The notes: generated by a model not told the origin, from the letters alone. DNA of 64,000 nt from JBBQVS01 sp964250805 (GCA_964250805.1 CAXUHG010000014.1:1-64000), one strand, 5' to 3'. Positions 16,302 through 26,584 are shown, numbered from the stretch's first letter. Numbers and translations are program-made.

Positions 16302-17666
16302 ATGTCAACAATTAAAGTAGTGATAAGCGATCTTCATCTCGCCGATGGCACCTCCATTCTCGATTGCTTTGGCGACCGACAACAAGCCGCCTTTGAGGGA
16401 TTACTTGCGGCAACCGCGTCCGGTTTTCCGTTTGGTCAAGCTGAAAGCGTAGAACTGATTATCAATGGCGATTGTTTCGACTTTCTGGTAACGACACCGT
16501 ATACCGCGAATAACTCGACGGATGCCGCAACAGCAGTGCAAAAAATCTCCAAGATTATTGCTGCCCATCGCCCATTCTTCGCAGTACTGCACACCTTTAT
16601 CGCTCATCCTGGGCGACGCGTAACGTTCACCACAGGCAATCACGACCTTGAGTTGTGCTTCGCCGAGGTACGAGCTAGTATCACTGCCGCGATCACTGAT
16701 AGCGCAGACACGACGGAAGACGAACGTATCTACTTCTGTCCCACCCGTTTCTATCGTCCATTGCCAGATGTCTATATCGAGCATGGCAACCACTACGATT
16801 TCTGGAATCATGCGATACAAGGGTTGTGGGACGAGCAAGGGCAACCACTAGATCGCAACCCACGCACTCTCACCCTCTCGGCTGGCTCGACCTACTTTCA
16901 ACGTGCCGCTTATCCCATTAGCATCTACCACGCCTATTTCGATCACTTCGATCCGCCCCTGAATAGTGTGCGCCAGATTGCCCTGCTGTGTCTGCTGAAC
17001 CCTGACCTTGTTGCCAGCGTTGCGACGAACACAATGCAGTTACTTTCATACCCACGTCAACCGTTAGAAAACATATCCCTATTAGATAGACGTAATCCAG
17101 TACGCCTTTTTGAAGAAGCTCTACAGGACTTCAGTGCGTTTCAGAGTGATATGGTTGCACAAAAGCGCGATTGGACACCGATTCAGGAAGAGTCTGCACA
17201 ACAGATTTCGCAAGCGGACATAGCGGAATTTATGCTGGCACATCAAGCGTTGACGCTTTCACCAGGAGAAGCCGTCGCCGCGCTCTGTGTTCCTACAACC
17301 TATCAAATGGGCGAAGACGTGGCTGTAGGAATGCACAACGTGCTTTCTAGAAATCCTACACTTCGCTATGCGATAGCAGGGCATACGCATCAATTGCGTT
17401 TTGACCCAGGTGAAGACGTGCAGCAGACAACCTACTTCAATACCAGCAGTTGGACAAACCATCTAGCTCTGCCTACTGCAACCGAGGTAACACCAGAGGT
17501 AGTAGCATGGCTACAAGCTCCTAATTGGCGCAACGTACCATTACGGGACATTACGCAATTTGCCTTTGTACTCGTGACATCTTCCCCTGATGAACTCTCG
17601 CACGCAAGCCTATGCGTGTGGGAAGATGGTATGCATGGTAACTACCGGATTTTGGTAGAAGCATAA
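16302..17666 (+). CDS. Calcineurin-like metallophosphoesterase
   Basis: 454 residues. Di-metal phosphoesterase motifs are in order: SDLHL (D-x-H), NGDCFDF, TGNHDLE, HGNHYDFWN and the C-terminal AGHTHQLRF. No signal peptide or membrane segment. The substrate may be a nucleotide, phosphoprotein or lipid headgroup; the sequence does not say. A GAGAGGG ribosome site precedes the ATG. The polA promoter overlaps its last codons. Confidence 0.9.
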   Translation: MSTIKVVISDLHLADGTSILDCFGDRQQAAFEGLLAATASGFPFGQAESVELIINGDCFDFLVTTPYTANNSTDAATAVQKISKIIAAHRPFFAVLHTFIAHPGRRVTFTTGNHDLELCFAEVRASITAAITDSADTTEDERIYFCPTRFYRPLPDVYIEHGNHYDFWNHAIQGLWDEQGQPLDRNPRTLTLSAGSTYFQRAAYPISIYHAYFDHFDPPLNSVRQIALLCLLNPDLVASVATNTMQLLSYPRQPLENISLLDRRNPVRLFEEALQDFSAFQSDMVAQKRDWTPIQEESAQQISQADIAEFMLAHQALTLSPGEAVAALCVPTTYQMGEDVAVGMHNVLSRNPTLRYAIAGHTHQLRFDPGEDVQQTTYFNTSSWTNHLALPTATEVTPEVVAWLQAPNWRNVPLRDITQFAFVLVTSSPDELSHASLCVWEDGMHGNYRILVEA

Positions 17667-17680
17667 GAATATTATATAAT
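17652..17680 (+). promoter_or_regulatory. Probable polA promoter
   Basis: TTGGTA (17652-17657), a 17-base spacer and a perfect TATAAT (17675-17680). The -35 box lies inside the end of the preceding phosphoesterase gene. Confidence 0.6.
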
Positions 17681-17714
17681 GTAGTGTAAGACAAAAAGAG
17701 CGAGATTACAATAG

Positions 17715-20700
17715 ATGAAGCGCAAGAAATTAGTTCTCTTTGATGGTCATGCAATGGTACACCGTGCTTTTCACGCGGTACCCGAAGACCTCTCCACCAG
17801 TTCCGGCGAGCCGGTAAACGCAACGTTCGGCTTTACGTCGATGCTCATGAAGGCTCTCTCCGAGGAGCGACCAGATTATATTGCCATGACCTTTGATCGC
17901 CCCACGCCAACCTTTCGCCATGAGCAGTTCGCACCCTACAAAGCGCAACGCCCCACTATGCCTGACAACATGCGCCCACAATTTGGACGCATTCGTGAAG
18001 TCGTGCAATCATTCGGTATTCCCATCTACGAAAAGGATGGTTTCGAGGCCGACGACGTGTTGGGAACGCTCTCGGTACAGGCCACAGCCCTCGATGTCGA
18101 TACCATCATCTATACGGGCGATATGGACACGTTGCAACTGGTCAACGATCATGTCATGGTCAAGGTGGCGAAGCGCGGTATCTCGGAAGTGACCGAGTAC
18201 GACGATCCAGCGGTCGAGGCACGCTATGGCTTTGTGCCGAAAAAGCTCCCAGACTTCAAGGGGCTGGTTGGCGATAAATCTGACAACATCCCCGGTGTTC
18301 CAGGTATCGGTGAGAAGACCGCAAGCCGTCTCATCAACGATTATGGCGACCTCGAAGGTATTCTGGCACATACCGACGAACTCAAGCTAAAAGAGCAAAA
18401 GCTGTTGCGCGAATGGACGGATCAGGCGCGACAGAGCAAATATCTCGCAACAATCGTGTTAGATGTTCCTGTACAGCTTGACCTTGAGGCATGTCGTCCC
18501 GATAAAATCAATAGCGAGCGTGTGCTGGCAATCTTTCGTGAGCTAGGCTTCCGCTCTCTGGTCGAGAAAGTGCTGACCGTGTTCAAGCAAATTGGCGTAA
18601 GCACACCGGTCTCTCTCGATGAGGTGTTGCCACCAGCGAATGGAGCAAGCAGCACCGAAGAGCAAGTAACCTCTAGCGCAGACAATTCCACTGGAACAAC
18701 GCAAAGCAAGCCACGTGAGCCCTCCGTCTTCGCGCAGGACTCTAATCTGTTGTATGCCGCTCCGCTTGGTGTTGTGCCGATTCTTCCGCTCCCTACACCA
18801 CCCGAAGGCACTATCTTCGATGCTAGCCACGCTACTGCAACACATGAACAGACAAGTAGCTCAACCGCTCAAGAAACGCCCGTCGAGGACGATGGTTTCG
18901 CGCAGTTGAGCTTGTTTGAGGTACCCGACACACAGCCCGAAGTGCGAAAACTACGTCTGCCCAGTCCGACCAGTACGCCCTCAGTACCCCTGTTTCTGGA
19001 TGATGAATCGGTGCCAAAGACAAGCACGCTTATCGTCGATAACGAAGAAGCTCTCCGTGTGTTGGTGAAGAGCATTAACGATGCAGGTCTCGTTGGTCTT
19101 GACACCGAGACCACATCGGAAAATCCCCATCATGCCGAACTCGTAGGCATCTCTTGCTCAATGGCGGCGGGCGAAGCATACTACATTCCCGTTGGACACC
19201 TTCGTACACCTGATGGTCAAGAGCCAGGAACACAACTTCCCTTGCATGTTGTAATTGACCGATTGCGTCCGCTGTTACAGGACAAGACTATTCGCAAGTA
19301 TCTGCACAATGCGAAGTATGATATGGAGATACTGGCACACTATGATATCGAGATGCAAGGGCTAATCTTCGACTCGATGGTGGGTGCCTATCTCGCGGAG
19401 CCGGGGAGACGCGGCGTTGGCTTGAAAGATCAAGTCTTTCAGCGCATCGGCCCCATCATGACGCCTATCACAGACCTTATCGGTACTGGTAGCAAGATGA
19501 TTAGCATTGCGCAGGTGCCGATACGCAGAGTCGCTGATTATGCTGGTGCCGATGCGGATATGACGCTACGCCTCGTCAAACCGATTGTCGCCGATTTAGA
19601 GCAACACAACTTGATGGACCTCTACAACAAGATTGAACTACCGCTCACCCCCGTTCTGATGCAGATGGAACGCTATGGTATCGCGCTTGATGGCGATTTT
19701 CTACGAAGCTTATCCGCGAGCCTTGAGGAGCAGTTGTACACGCTGGAACAGGCTATCTACGACTCAATTGGGCATAAGTTCAACATTAACTCAACCAAAC
19801 AGTTGGGCGATATTCTCTTTACCGAGTTGAAATTGCCATCGGGCAAGAAAACCAAAACAGGCTACTCTGTCGGTGCCGATGTCATCGAGAATCTGCGCGG
19901 CAAGCACCCGATGATTGACCATTTGTTGGAGTATCGTCAACTGAACAAGCTCAAGTCAACCTACGTCGATGGCTTGCTCGCGTTGATGGACCCCGTGACG
20001 GGTCGCGTCTATACCTCGTTCAACCAGACTATCGCTTCTAGCGGACGACTTTCATCAAGCAACCCGAACCTGCAAAATATTCCTATCCGAACCGAGGTAG
20101 GACGCCAGATTCGTCGCGCATTTATCGCTGACCCTAGCTATGTGCTATTGACCGCCGACTACTCGCAGTTCGAGCTACGCATCCTCGCGCACATCACTGG
20201 TGAGCCGCGCCTCGTCGAAGCCTTCAACAATGACGAAGACATTCACACCATCACGGCGTCAACCCTGTTCAGCGTGCCAGTGGAGGAGGTGACGAAAGAT
20301 CAGCGTCGTCTCGCCAAAACCGTCGTCTACGCCGTACTATATGGACAATCCGCCTTTGGCCTCTCGCAGGTGACGGGAATGAGCAACGTCGATGCCGCCA
20401 ACTTCATTCGCCGCTATCACGAGATATTCCCAAATATCAAGGGTTATGTTGATGGTACATTGAACCAGGCGCGTAAGCAGGGCTACGTCAACACTCTGTA
20501 CGGACGCAAACGCTTCTTCCCCGATATGCATGCCTTGTCGCATATTGAGCGACAAGCCCTCGAACGTGAAGCCATTAACATGCCGATTCAGGGCACAAAT
20601 GCTGACCTCATCAAGATTGCCATGATTAACCTGCACCATGACTTCATCACGAAACGTATGAAGACGCGTATGCTGCTCCAGGTACATGATGAGTTAGTCT

Positions 20701-20840
20701 TCGAGGTGCCTGTGGAGGAGCTTGACCGTGCCAGAGCTATTATCAAAGACAGAATGGAGGGCGTCGAGAAGCTGAATGTACCCATCAAAGTCGAGATGAA
20801 GATAGGCCGAAACTGGTACGAGGCCGAGCCAATGGAGTAG
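17715..20840 (+). CDS. polA: DNA polymerase I
   Basis: 1041 residues. The 5'-3' exonuclease/FEN domain (~1-290, with ADDVLGTLS and GDKSDNIPGVPGIGEKTA) is followed by a long low-complexity linker (~295-440). The 3'-5' exonuclease is intact (GLDTETTS near 461, KYLHNAKYDME, DYAGADADMT). The family A polymerase has motif A DYSQFELRI (about 815), motif B RRLAKTVVYAVLYGQ and motif C VHDELVFEV (about 989). All three activities are expected. It is longer than the typical 880-930 residues because of the linker. It fills gaps and removes primers in replication and repair. Confidence 0.98.
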   Translation: MKRKKLVLFDGHAMVHRAFHAVPEDLSTSSGEPVNATFGFTSMLMKALSEERPDYIAMTFDRPTPTFRHEQFAPYKAQRPTMPDNMRPQFGRIREVVQSFGIPIYEKDGFEADDVLGTLSVQATALDVDTIIYTGDMDTLQLVNDHVMVKVAKRGISEVTEYDDPAVEARYGFVPKKLPDFKGLVGDKSDNIPGVPGIGEKTASRLINDYGDLEGILAHTDELKLKEQKLLREWTDQARQSKYLATIVLDVPVQLDLEACRPDKINSERVLAIFRELGFRSLVEKVLTVFKQIGVSTPVSLDEVLPPANGASSTEEQVTSSADNSTGTTQSKPREPSVFAQDSNLLYAAPLGVVPILPLPTPPEGTIFDASHATATHEQTSSSTAQETPVEDDGFAQLSLFEVPDTQPEVRKLRLPSPTSTPSVPLFLDDESVPKTSTLIVDNEEALRVLVKSINDAGLVGLDTETTSENPHHAELVGISCSMAAGEAYYIPVGHLRTPDGQEPGTQLPLHVVIDRLRPLLQDKTIRKYLHNAKYDMEILAHYDIEMQGLIFDSMVGAYLAEPGRRGVGLKDQVFQRIGPIMTPITDLIGTGSKMISIAQVPIRRVADYAGADADMTLRLVKPIVADLEQHNLMDLYNKIELPLTPVLMQMERYGIALDGDFLRSLSASLEEQLYTLEQAIYDSIGHKFNINSTKQLGDILFTELKLPSGKKTKTGYSVGADVIENLRGKHPMIDHLLEYRQLNKLKSTYVDGLLALMDPVTGRVYTSFNQTIASSGRLSSSNPNLQNIPIRTEVGRQIRRAFIADPSYVLLTADYSQFELRILAHITGEPRLVEAFNNDEDIHTITASTLFSVPVEEVTKDQRRLAKTVVYAVLYGQSAFGLSQVTGMSNVDAANFIRRYHEIFPNIKGYVDGTLNQARKQGYVNTLYGRKRFFPDMHALSHIERQALEREAINMPIQGTNADLIKIAMINLHHDFITKRMKTRMLLQVHDELVFEVPVEELDRARAIIKDRMEGVEKLNVPIKVEMKIGRNWYEAEPME

Positions 20841-20843
20841 AGA

Positions 20844-20916
20844 TGCAAGAAAAGTTCTTCAGTTTCCATGACAACACCAAAGCTGTTGTCATGGAAACTG
20901 AAGAACTTTTCTTGCA
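20844..20916. terminator. Perfect 32 bp hairpin after polA
   Basis: The arms 20844-20875 and 20885-20916 are exact reverse complements over 32 bases with a 9-base loop, starting 4 bases after the polA stop. The top of the arm reads TGCAAGAAAAGTTCTTCAG. The T-rich flank is modest, so it may be an mRNA 3' end stabiliser as much as a terminator. Confidence 0.75.
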
Positions 20917-21021
20917 ACTGGTCAAGGTTTTCCCTCTTCTCACATATGATAAGGTAGATGTAACAAAGTATTGCTTCATTCGTTCAACCTATAGACGTAG
21001 ATATATTCTCAAGGAGCTTCG

Positions 21022-22185
21022 ATGCAACTATCTCACCTTATCAATAATTTACCACCATATCACTTTGCCGATGCCAAGCGGAAGATTGCCGAACGGAAAG
21101 CGGCAGGTGTCGATGTCATCAGCCTTTCGATGGGCGATCCTGATTTGCCCGCTCCTCCTGCTGTCGTGAACCGTCTCTGTGAGGCGATGCAAGACCCGGA
21201 GAATCATCGCTATCCCGAATATCGTGGCATGTATGCACTGCATGAAGCGATCTCTGCATGGTTTGAGCAACGCTTTGGTGTGCATCTCACGCCGGAGCGC
21301 GATATTCTGCCCCTGCTCGGCTCGAAAGAGGGTCTAGCCTACGTTGCTGCCTCAGTACTGAACGCTGGCGATGTCTCGCTTATACCTGATCCATACTATC
21401 CCGTGTATATTACAGGTAGCACTACTGTCGGTGCCGAACCATATCTTTTGCCTTTAACCGAACACAATAATTATTTGCCAGACCTGGATGCTATTCCACA
21501 GGACGTGCTAACGAGGGCACGCGCACTGTGGATAAACTATCCAAATAATCCAACGGCGGCATGTGCCGACTTGAGCTTTTTTGAGCGCGTCGTAGCGTTC
21601 GCGCACCGTCACAACGTGGTGATTATTCATGATATGGCTTACGCCGAAGTATATTTCGAGAATTTTCGTCCTGTCAGTATTCTGCAGGTACCAGGAGCCA
21701 GCGAAGTCGCTGTCGAACTGCACTCTTTAAGCAAGACCTATAATATGGCTGGCTTTCGTATGGGAATGCTTGTCGGCAATCCCGCGATTGTCGATGCTGT
21801 GGGACGCTTAAAGAGCAATATTGATAGTGGCATTTTTCGCCCTGTGCAATATGCTGCTATCGAGGCTCTCTCTTTGCCGACATCGTGGTTAGAGCAGCGC
21901 AACCTTATCTATAAACATCGTCGAGACTTGCTGGTAGAAGGTTGCAACGCGCTGAGTATGCGTACACAAACGCCAAAGGCTGGCTTGTATGTATGGGCAG
22001 GTGTGCCGCAAGGTGTCACCTCGCGCGATTTTGCCGATTGGCTTTTTGATGCTACAGGAGTATTTGTCACGCCAGGCACCAATTTTGGAGCGGCTGGCGA
22101 AGGCTATCTCCGTATCTCGATGACCGCTCCTGATGAGCGAATTGAAACTGCATTACAACGCATGAAAGCTGCTGTGAGAAAATAG
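21022..22185 (+). CDS. PLP-dependent class I/II aminotransferase (LL-diaminopimelate aminotransferase-like)
   Basis: 387 residues, fold type I. The PLP-binding Lys sits in SLSKTYNMAGFRMG; NYPNNPTAA and the C-terminal YLRISMT (Arg binding the substrate carboxylate) are also present. The N-terminus (SLSMGDPDLPAPP) and GSKEGLAYVA pattern resemble LL-diaminopimelate aminotransferases, which would place it in lysine/peptidoglycan precursor synthesis; aspartate or other amino-donor specificity is not excluded. An AAGGAG ribosome site precedes the ATG. It lies 19 bases upstream of the debranching enzyme gene, so the two are probably co-transcribed. Confidence 0.85.
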   Translation: MQLSHLINNLPPYHFADAKRKIAERKAAGVDVISLSMGDPDLPAPPAVVNRLCEAMQDPENHRYPEYRGMYALHEAISAWFEQRFGVHLTPERDILPLLGSKEGLAYVAASVLNAGDVSLIPDPYYPVYITGSTTVGAEPYLLPLTEHNNYLPDLDAIPQDVLTRARALWINYPNNPTAACADLSFFERVVAFAHRHNVVIIHDMAYAEVYFENFRPVSILQVPGASEVAVELHSLSKTYNMAGFRMGMLVGNPAIVDAVGRLKSNIDSGIFRPVQYAAIEALSLPTSWLEQRNLIYKHRRDLLVEGCNALSMRTQTPKAGLYVWAGVPQGVTSRDFADWLFDATGVFVTPGTNFGAAGEGYLRISMTAPDERIETALQRMKAAVRK

Positions 22186-22204
22186 CTGCGTAAAGGATAA
22201 AGAG

Positions 22205-24334
22205 ATGATTGTACAAGACGATCTCGAAATAGAACAACAAAGTCCGGTCAATGCCTGGAACCTTCAGATGGGACGCGATATTTGTGCCGATCTCAACGCG
22301 GGTCTTGACCGCGAATGGCTCGTGACCAATGGCATCGGTGGCTATGCCTCTGGCTCTATTCTGGGAGCGACAACGCGCTCCTATCACGGGCTGCTGGTGG
22401 CCTCACTGCATCCACCCGTTGAGCGTACCGTCATGGTGACAAAGGTTGATGAAGAGGTTGTTTTCCCTGATGGTCGTTCGTTCCTGTTGGGAGTCAACGA
22501 ATATCAGGGTGGTGCGATAGACCCACGCGGCAATGTGCATCTGGAATCGGTCTTGCTCGAAGGCGACATCGTATGCTTTTCCTACCGCCTCACCGAGACA
22601 CTGACGATAGAAAAGCGCGTGTGGATGGAGTATGGGCAGAATACAACCTATGTGCAATACATGGTGCGCGGCTTTGTGGAGTCTGAGCAGCCGAACGCAC
22701 AACTTACTCTGACCGTGATTCCGTTCTGCGTCTCGCGTGACTATCACGCGACAACCAAAGGCTCTGGCGACTGGCACTTTATCGTGGATGAGTATGGCAA
22801 TCGTTGCCAGATACGTGCCTTCGAGGATGCTCCGCCCTATCAATTGATTGCGGGACCGAGCGCGTCATTCGTCAATACTGACGTATGGTACTGGCGCGTC
22901 GCCCATAGACGCGATGCCGAGCGTGGTCTGGCAGACCATGAGGACGTGTATCAGCCAGGAATGTTCGATATCGCCCTCTCGCCAGGAATGCGTGCAACTT
23001 TTGTCTTGAGTGCCGAACAGAAATTGCCCTCCGAAGATTTCGGTGGCCCTCTGCACGAGCAGGCTGCAGCGCAGGCGATGATGCGCCACCAGCGTCGCAT
23101 TCGTCAATTGCTCTCCGTTGCCAATCACGCCGTCGATGATTTACAACTACAAGACCCGATTCGGGCGCGTCTTGTCGTCGCTGCCGATCAGTTTATCGTT
23201 GCCCGTCCCGATTACACGAATGTATTCCCTCATCGACCATTAAAGCTTACTCCCGACCGCAAAACTATCATCGCGGGCTATCCCTGGTTCACCGATTGGG
23301 GGCGCGACAGTATGATTGCCCTACCCGGTTTATTACTCTCGACGGGTCGCTACAGTGAGGCGCGTGGACTGCTCAAAGCCTTTGTCTCCTTCGCGCACGA
23401 TGGGCTGATTCCTAACCGTTTCCCCGACGATGGAGAAGCACCAGAGTACAACACAGCCGATGCAACCCTGTGGCTGTTCCACGCGCTGAATCGCTACCTT
23501 GCCGCGACCAGCGATTGGACGCTTCTGAAAGAACTCTTTCCCGCACTACAAACCATCATTGATTGTCACATTCGCGGTACCGACTTTGGCATAGGCGTTG
23601 ATGCCACCGATGGCCTGTTACGTGCAGGTGTTCCTGGCTCACAATTGACGTGGATGGATGCGAAGGTCAATGGGAAGGTAATCACACCACGAATCGGCAA
23701 ACCTGTCGAAATCAATGCCCTCTGGTATGCTGCCCTCACTGCAATAGAGTCATGGGCGGTACATCTTTCGACTGATGCGACGCAGTACAGTCAGCTACGT
23801 ACTCAAATCCGTCAGAACTTTGCTACACGCTTTTGGAACGAGGAATTGGGTTATCTCTACGATGTCGTCGATGTCGATGGTGTGAGCGGTCAGAACGATG
23901 CCTCGTTGCGTCCAAATCAACTTTTTGCTGCATCGCTCACGCACGAGCTGTTGTCAGAGGAACAAATCGTCGGCATGCTTCAGCATGTGACGAACTCCCT
24001 CCTGACGCCGCTTGGTCTGCGTTCGTTGAGTCCAAACGATCCCGCGTATTCCAATCATTTCAATGGTGGTCCCGCGCAACGCGATAGCGCGTATCACGAG
24101 GGAACCGTCTGGCCCTGGCTCATTGGTGCGTACATTGATGTCTACATGCGTATTCACAACGACAAGAGTGCGCTACAACCCTTGTTGCAACCACTCGTTG
24201 AGCAACTCTGGAGTGCCTGTCTTGGGACCATTAGTGAGGTCGCGGAACCGGAGCCACCATATACTCCTGCCGGTTGCTACGCACAAGCATGGAGCGTCGC
24301 GGAACTGCTCCGTTGTTGGCTGATGTCCGAGTAG
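22205..24334 (+). CDS. Glycogen-debranching amylo-alpha-1,6-glucosidase
   Basis: 709 residues. The N-terminal bacterial GDE domain (NGIGGYASGSILGATTRSYH) is followed by a C-terminal (alpha/alpha)6 domain of the GH133 type, with PWFTDWGRDSMIALPG (catalytic region) and YHEGTVWPWLIGAY. Predicted to remove alpha-1,6-linked glucose from glycogen limit dextrins. An AAAGGA ribosome site precedes the ATG at 22205. The TAG stop is formed by bases 2-4 of an inverted repeat starting at 24331 (GTAGGGACC), so the repeat may have set the present C-terminus. Confidence 0.92.
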   Translation: MIVQDDLEIEQQSPVNAWNLQMGRDICADLNAGLDREWLVTNGIGGYASGSILGATTRSYHGLLVASLHPPVERTVMVTKVDEEVVFPDGRSFLLGVNEYQGGAIDPRGNVHLESVLLEGDIVCFSYRLTETLTIEKRVWMEYGQNTTYVQYMVRGFVESEQPNAQLTLTVIPFCVSRDYHATTKGSGDWHFIVDEYGNRCQIRAFEDAPPYQLIAGPSASFVNTDVWYWRVAHRRDAERGLADHEDVYQPGMFDIALSPGMRATFVLSAEQKLPSEDFGGPLHEQAAAQAMMRHQRRIRQLLSVANHAVDDLQLQDPIRARLVVAADQFIVARPDYTNVFPHRPLKLTPDRKTIIAGYPWFTDWGRDSMIALPGLLLSTGRYSEARGLLKAFVSFAHDGLIPNRFPDDGEAPEYNTADATLWLFHALNRYLAATSDWTLLKELFPALQTIIDCHIRGTDFGIGVDATDGLLRAGVPGSQLTWMDAKVNGKVITPRIGKPVEINALWYAALTAIESWAVHLSTDATQYSQLRTQIRQNFATRFWNEELGYLYDVVDVDGVSGQNDASLRPNQLFAASLTHELLSEEQIVGMLQHVTNSLLTPLGLRSLSPNDPAYSNHFNGGPAQRDSAYHEGTVWPWLIGAYIDVYMRIHNDKSALQPLLQPLVEQLWSACLGTISEVAEPEPPYTPAGCYAQAWSVAELLRCWLMSE

Positions 24335-24457
24335 GGACCGATTTATTGCGTCCAATGCGCAATTTATTGCGCGAGTCGCATTTGTACGTTTTGAGGCTAG
24401 CACAACTCAAGACTCGCGTGATAAACCACGCATTGGACGCGATAAATCGGTCCCTAC
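24331..24457. repeat. Inverted repeat, family A copy 2
   Basis: Ends GTAGGGACCGATTTATTGCG and its near-complement finishing CGATAAATCGGTCCCTAC. An inner inverted pair around CAATGCGCAATTTATTGCGC / ACGCATTGG extends the stem. It lies between convergent genes and contains the stop codon of the debranching enzyme gene. Confidence 0.85.
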
Positions 24458-24466
24458 GGGATATGA

Positions 24467-26437
24467 TTACATCACTCGCATCACCATCACGCTTGCGTTA
24501 CCCTCACCGCCGTTGCTGTTCGCGTTCTCTATCAAGAGATGTGCTAATAGGTTGAGATCGTTGGTGCGTGTAAGAAAATCAGCAATGCGCTCGTCGCGCA
24601 CCATGTGCCAGAGGCCATCGGTGCAGAGGACAATAAGATCGTCGCGTGCGACATCTTGCTGGAAGAGATCGACCTGTACATGATAGGCATTGCCGAGATA
24701 GCGGTTATGCTGATTGCGCTTCGCGCTCTGATATATCTTGTCGGGGTGGAGCAAATTTGCCGCCACTAGATCGCCAGCGAGCGTATGATCAGAGGTGATA
24801 CGGCGTAGTCCCTGCTTTGTATTGAAAGAATAGGCGCGGCTATCTCCAACATGTGCCACGTAGAGACGATGATTATGCACGAGGGCCGCCGTCATAGTGC
24901 TACCCATGGCTGTATCATAGTCGGCGTTGCAATGATAGATTACCCGGTTAGCCTGTTGTACGCCATCGCGTAGCCATTGCTCTATGATAGTTGCAGGAGG
25001 TCGCGTAATCTGTGTTGTGCGCGTCGCACCGACGTTTTTATCAGCCTGTACACTTTGTGGCGTGGCTTGCGAGGAAGTGCGCGATGTCATGGCAAGCAAG
25101 GGCAGCACAGTGTCGGCTAACGTCTCTATCCCTAAACGGCTCGCCTCACGTCCTTTGACATGTGTTGGCTTCCCGCCTTGCCCATTTTGACCACTTCGTT
25201 GTCCACGTAGTCCATCGGCAATCGCGCATAGAACAAACGAGTGCGGTGGTGGCACAAGGTTGAGTCCTAGACCTTGCGCGATCAATAGCATATCTTCGTT
25301 CTCTTGTGTGTTACGCCCGATATCGCTGTAGAAACCTACCTGACATGCCTCCATGAGCAGAGCCGATGTCTCACTAAGGTTGTGACCACAATAGCGACAG
25401 AAGCGTGAGTTGCTACGATTTTCACGACCACAATTAGTGCATGGATTCTCTGGTATGAGCGTGCGTAAAATCACGTTGGTATTGCTTGGCGCGGAAACTG
25501 TCGCTACCATTGTTGGTGCCGAAGCGTCGGGAGAAGACTCATTCTCTAATGCATCGTTGAGTGCGTCGGCGAAGGCACGCGCCGTTGGATAGCGTTTTTG
25601 TGGATCAGTCTCTATTGCACGTAGTATAACAGGATCGACGCTTGGAGGAAGCCATGTGTTTAACGTGCTTGGCGGCGGCAGTTCAGCCGCGTGATTGCGT
25701 ACTACAGCCTGAAACGGTAATAAACCCGTCGTAAGTTGGTAGGCGACAACTCCCATCGCATAGATGTCGCTGGCAGGTTCGGCTCGCCCCTGTTCCTGTT
25801 CAGGTGCTATGTAGTGTTCCGTGCCGAGCGACCAGCCGCGCTGTGTAAGCGGCTTCTCCTGTTGCATGGCGCGTGCAATACCAAAGTCGGTGACAACGAG
25901 TCGCCCATCATCTTGGTGTATCAACAAATTGGACGGCTTGATATCGCGATGAACAATGCGTAGTGGGTGCGAATGAACGGCCTCAAGTGCATCGGCAAGT
26001 TCGTTCAAATACTGTTTTGCCTGTGCGATTGGTAACGAGCGTTCTCCTTTGAGCAAGGCTTTGACCGTGCCGCCTGTAATTAGCGGCATCACGAGATAGA
26101 GCATATCGCCATCGCTACCAAAGTTAATCACAGGGACAATATTTTTGTGTTGCAACTGGTGCGCGTAGCGAGCCTCGCGCCGAAAACGCTCTATCGCCGT
26201 CTCTTCGTCCATCTGTTGATAGGAAAACGACAGCACTTTGAGCGCGACTTGTCGCATCTCAAATGTATCACTGACGCGATATACTGCACCCATCCCGCCA
26301 AGTCCTATCAACGTCTCGATACGATAGCGACCAGCAACAATCGCCTCTGGCAAGAGACAGCGACATGCTGGATTACTACACTGAGTACTTCCGTCAGGAT
26401 TCACTTTCTGACAACGAGGATTCAGACAACGCGGCAT
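24467..26437 (-). CDS. Ser/Thr protein kinase fused to PP2C phosphatase
   Basis: 656 residues. N-terminal zinc-ribbon-like Cys cluster (4-27). PknB-type kinase (~36-300) with the GLGGMG loop, K67 in VALKVL, HRDIKPSN with D165 and DFG at 184-186. A second zinc ribbon (CTNCGRENRSNSRFCRYCG, ~335-355). A PP2C-like phosphatase (~365-656) with NEDMLL, AIADGLRG, VGDSRAYSF and LCTDGLW. The last PP2C motif reads GGEGNASVM where GxxDNxT is usual, so one metal-binding Asp is Gly. No transmembrane segment, so probably cytosolic. Kinase and phosphatase in one chain would allow self-contained switching. Confidence 0.92.
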   Translation of the reverse strand: MPRCLNPRCQKVNPDGSTQCSNPACRCLLPEAIVAGRYRIETLIGLGGMGAVYRVSDTFEMRQVALKVLSFSYQQMDEETAIERFRREARYAHQLQHKNIVPVINFGSDGDMLYLVMPLITGGTVKALLKGERSLPIAQAKQYLNELADALEAVHSHPLRIVHRDIKPSNLLIHQDDGRLVVTDFGIARAMQQEKPLTQRGWSLGTEHYIAPEQEQGRAEPASDIYAMGVVAYQLTTGLLPFQAVVRNHAAELPPPSTLNTWLPPSVDPVILRAIETDPQKRYPTARAFADALNDALENESSPDASAPTMVATVSAPSNTNVILRTLIPENPCTNCGRENRSNSRFCRYCGHNLSETSALLMEACQVGFYSDIGRNTQENEDMLLIAQGLGLNLVPPPHSFVLCAIADGLRGQRSGQNGQGGKPTHVKGREASRLGIETLADTVLPLLAMTSRTSSQATPQSVQADKNVGATRTTQITRPPATIIEQWLRDGVQQANRVIYHCNADYDTAMGSTMTAALVHNHRLYVAHVGDSRAYSFNTKQGLRRITSDHTLAGDLVAANLLHPDKIYQSAKRNQHNRYLGNAYHVQVDLFQQDVARDDLIVLCTDGLWHMVRDERIADFLTRTNDLNLLAHLLIENANSNGGEGNASVMVMRVM

Positions 26438-26467
26438 AGCAACTTTCCCCTATCTCCACATGAGTTT

Positions 26468-26584
26468 GTAGGGACCGATTTATCGCGTCCAATGCGTGAT
26501 GTATCACGCGAGTCCATTTATATAACAGCGACAATTACTTCGCACGCTAAATTACGCATTGGACGCGATAAATCTCGTCCCTAC
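26468..26584. repeat. Inverted repeat, family A copy 3
   Basis: Ends GTAGGGACCGATTTATCGCG and CGCGATAAATCTCGTCCCTAC (one change), with an inner AATGCGTGATG/ATTACGCATT pair. It lies upstream of the kinase-phosphatase gene and downstream of the cupin gene. Confidence 0.85.
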
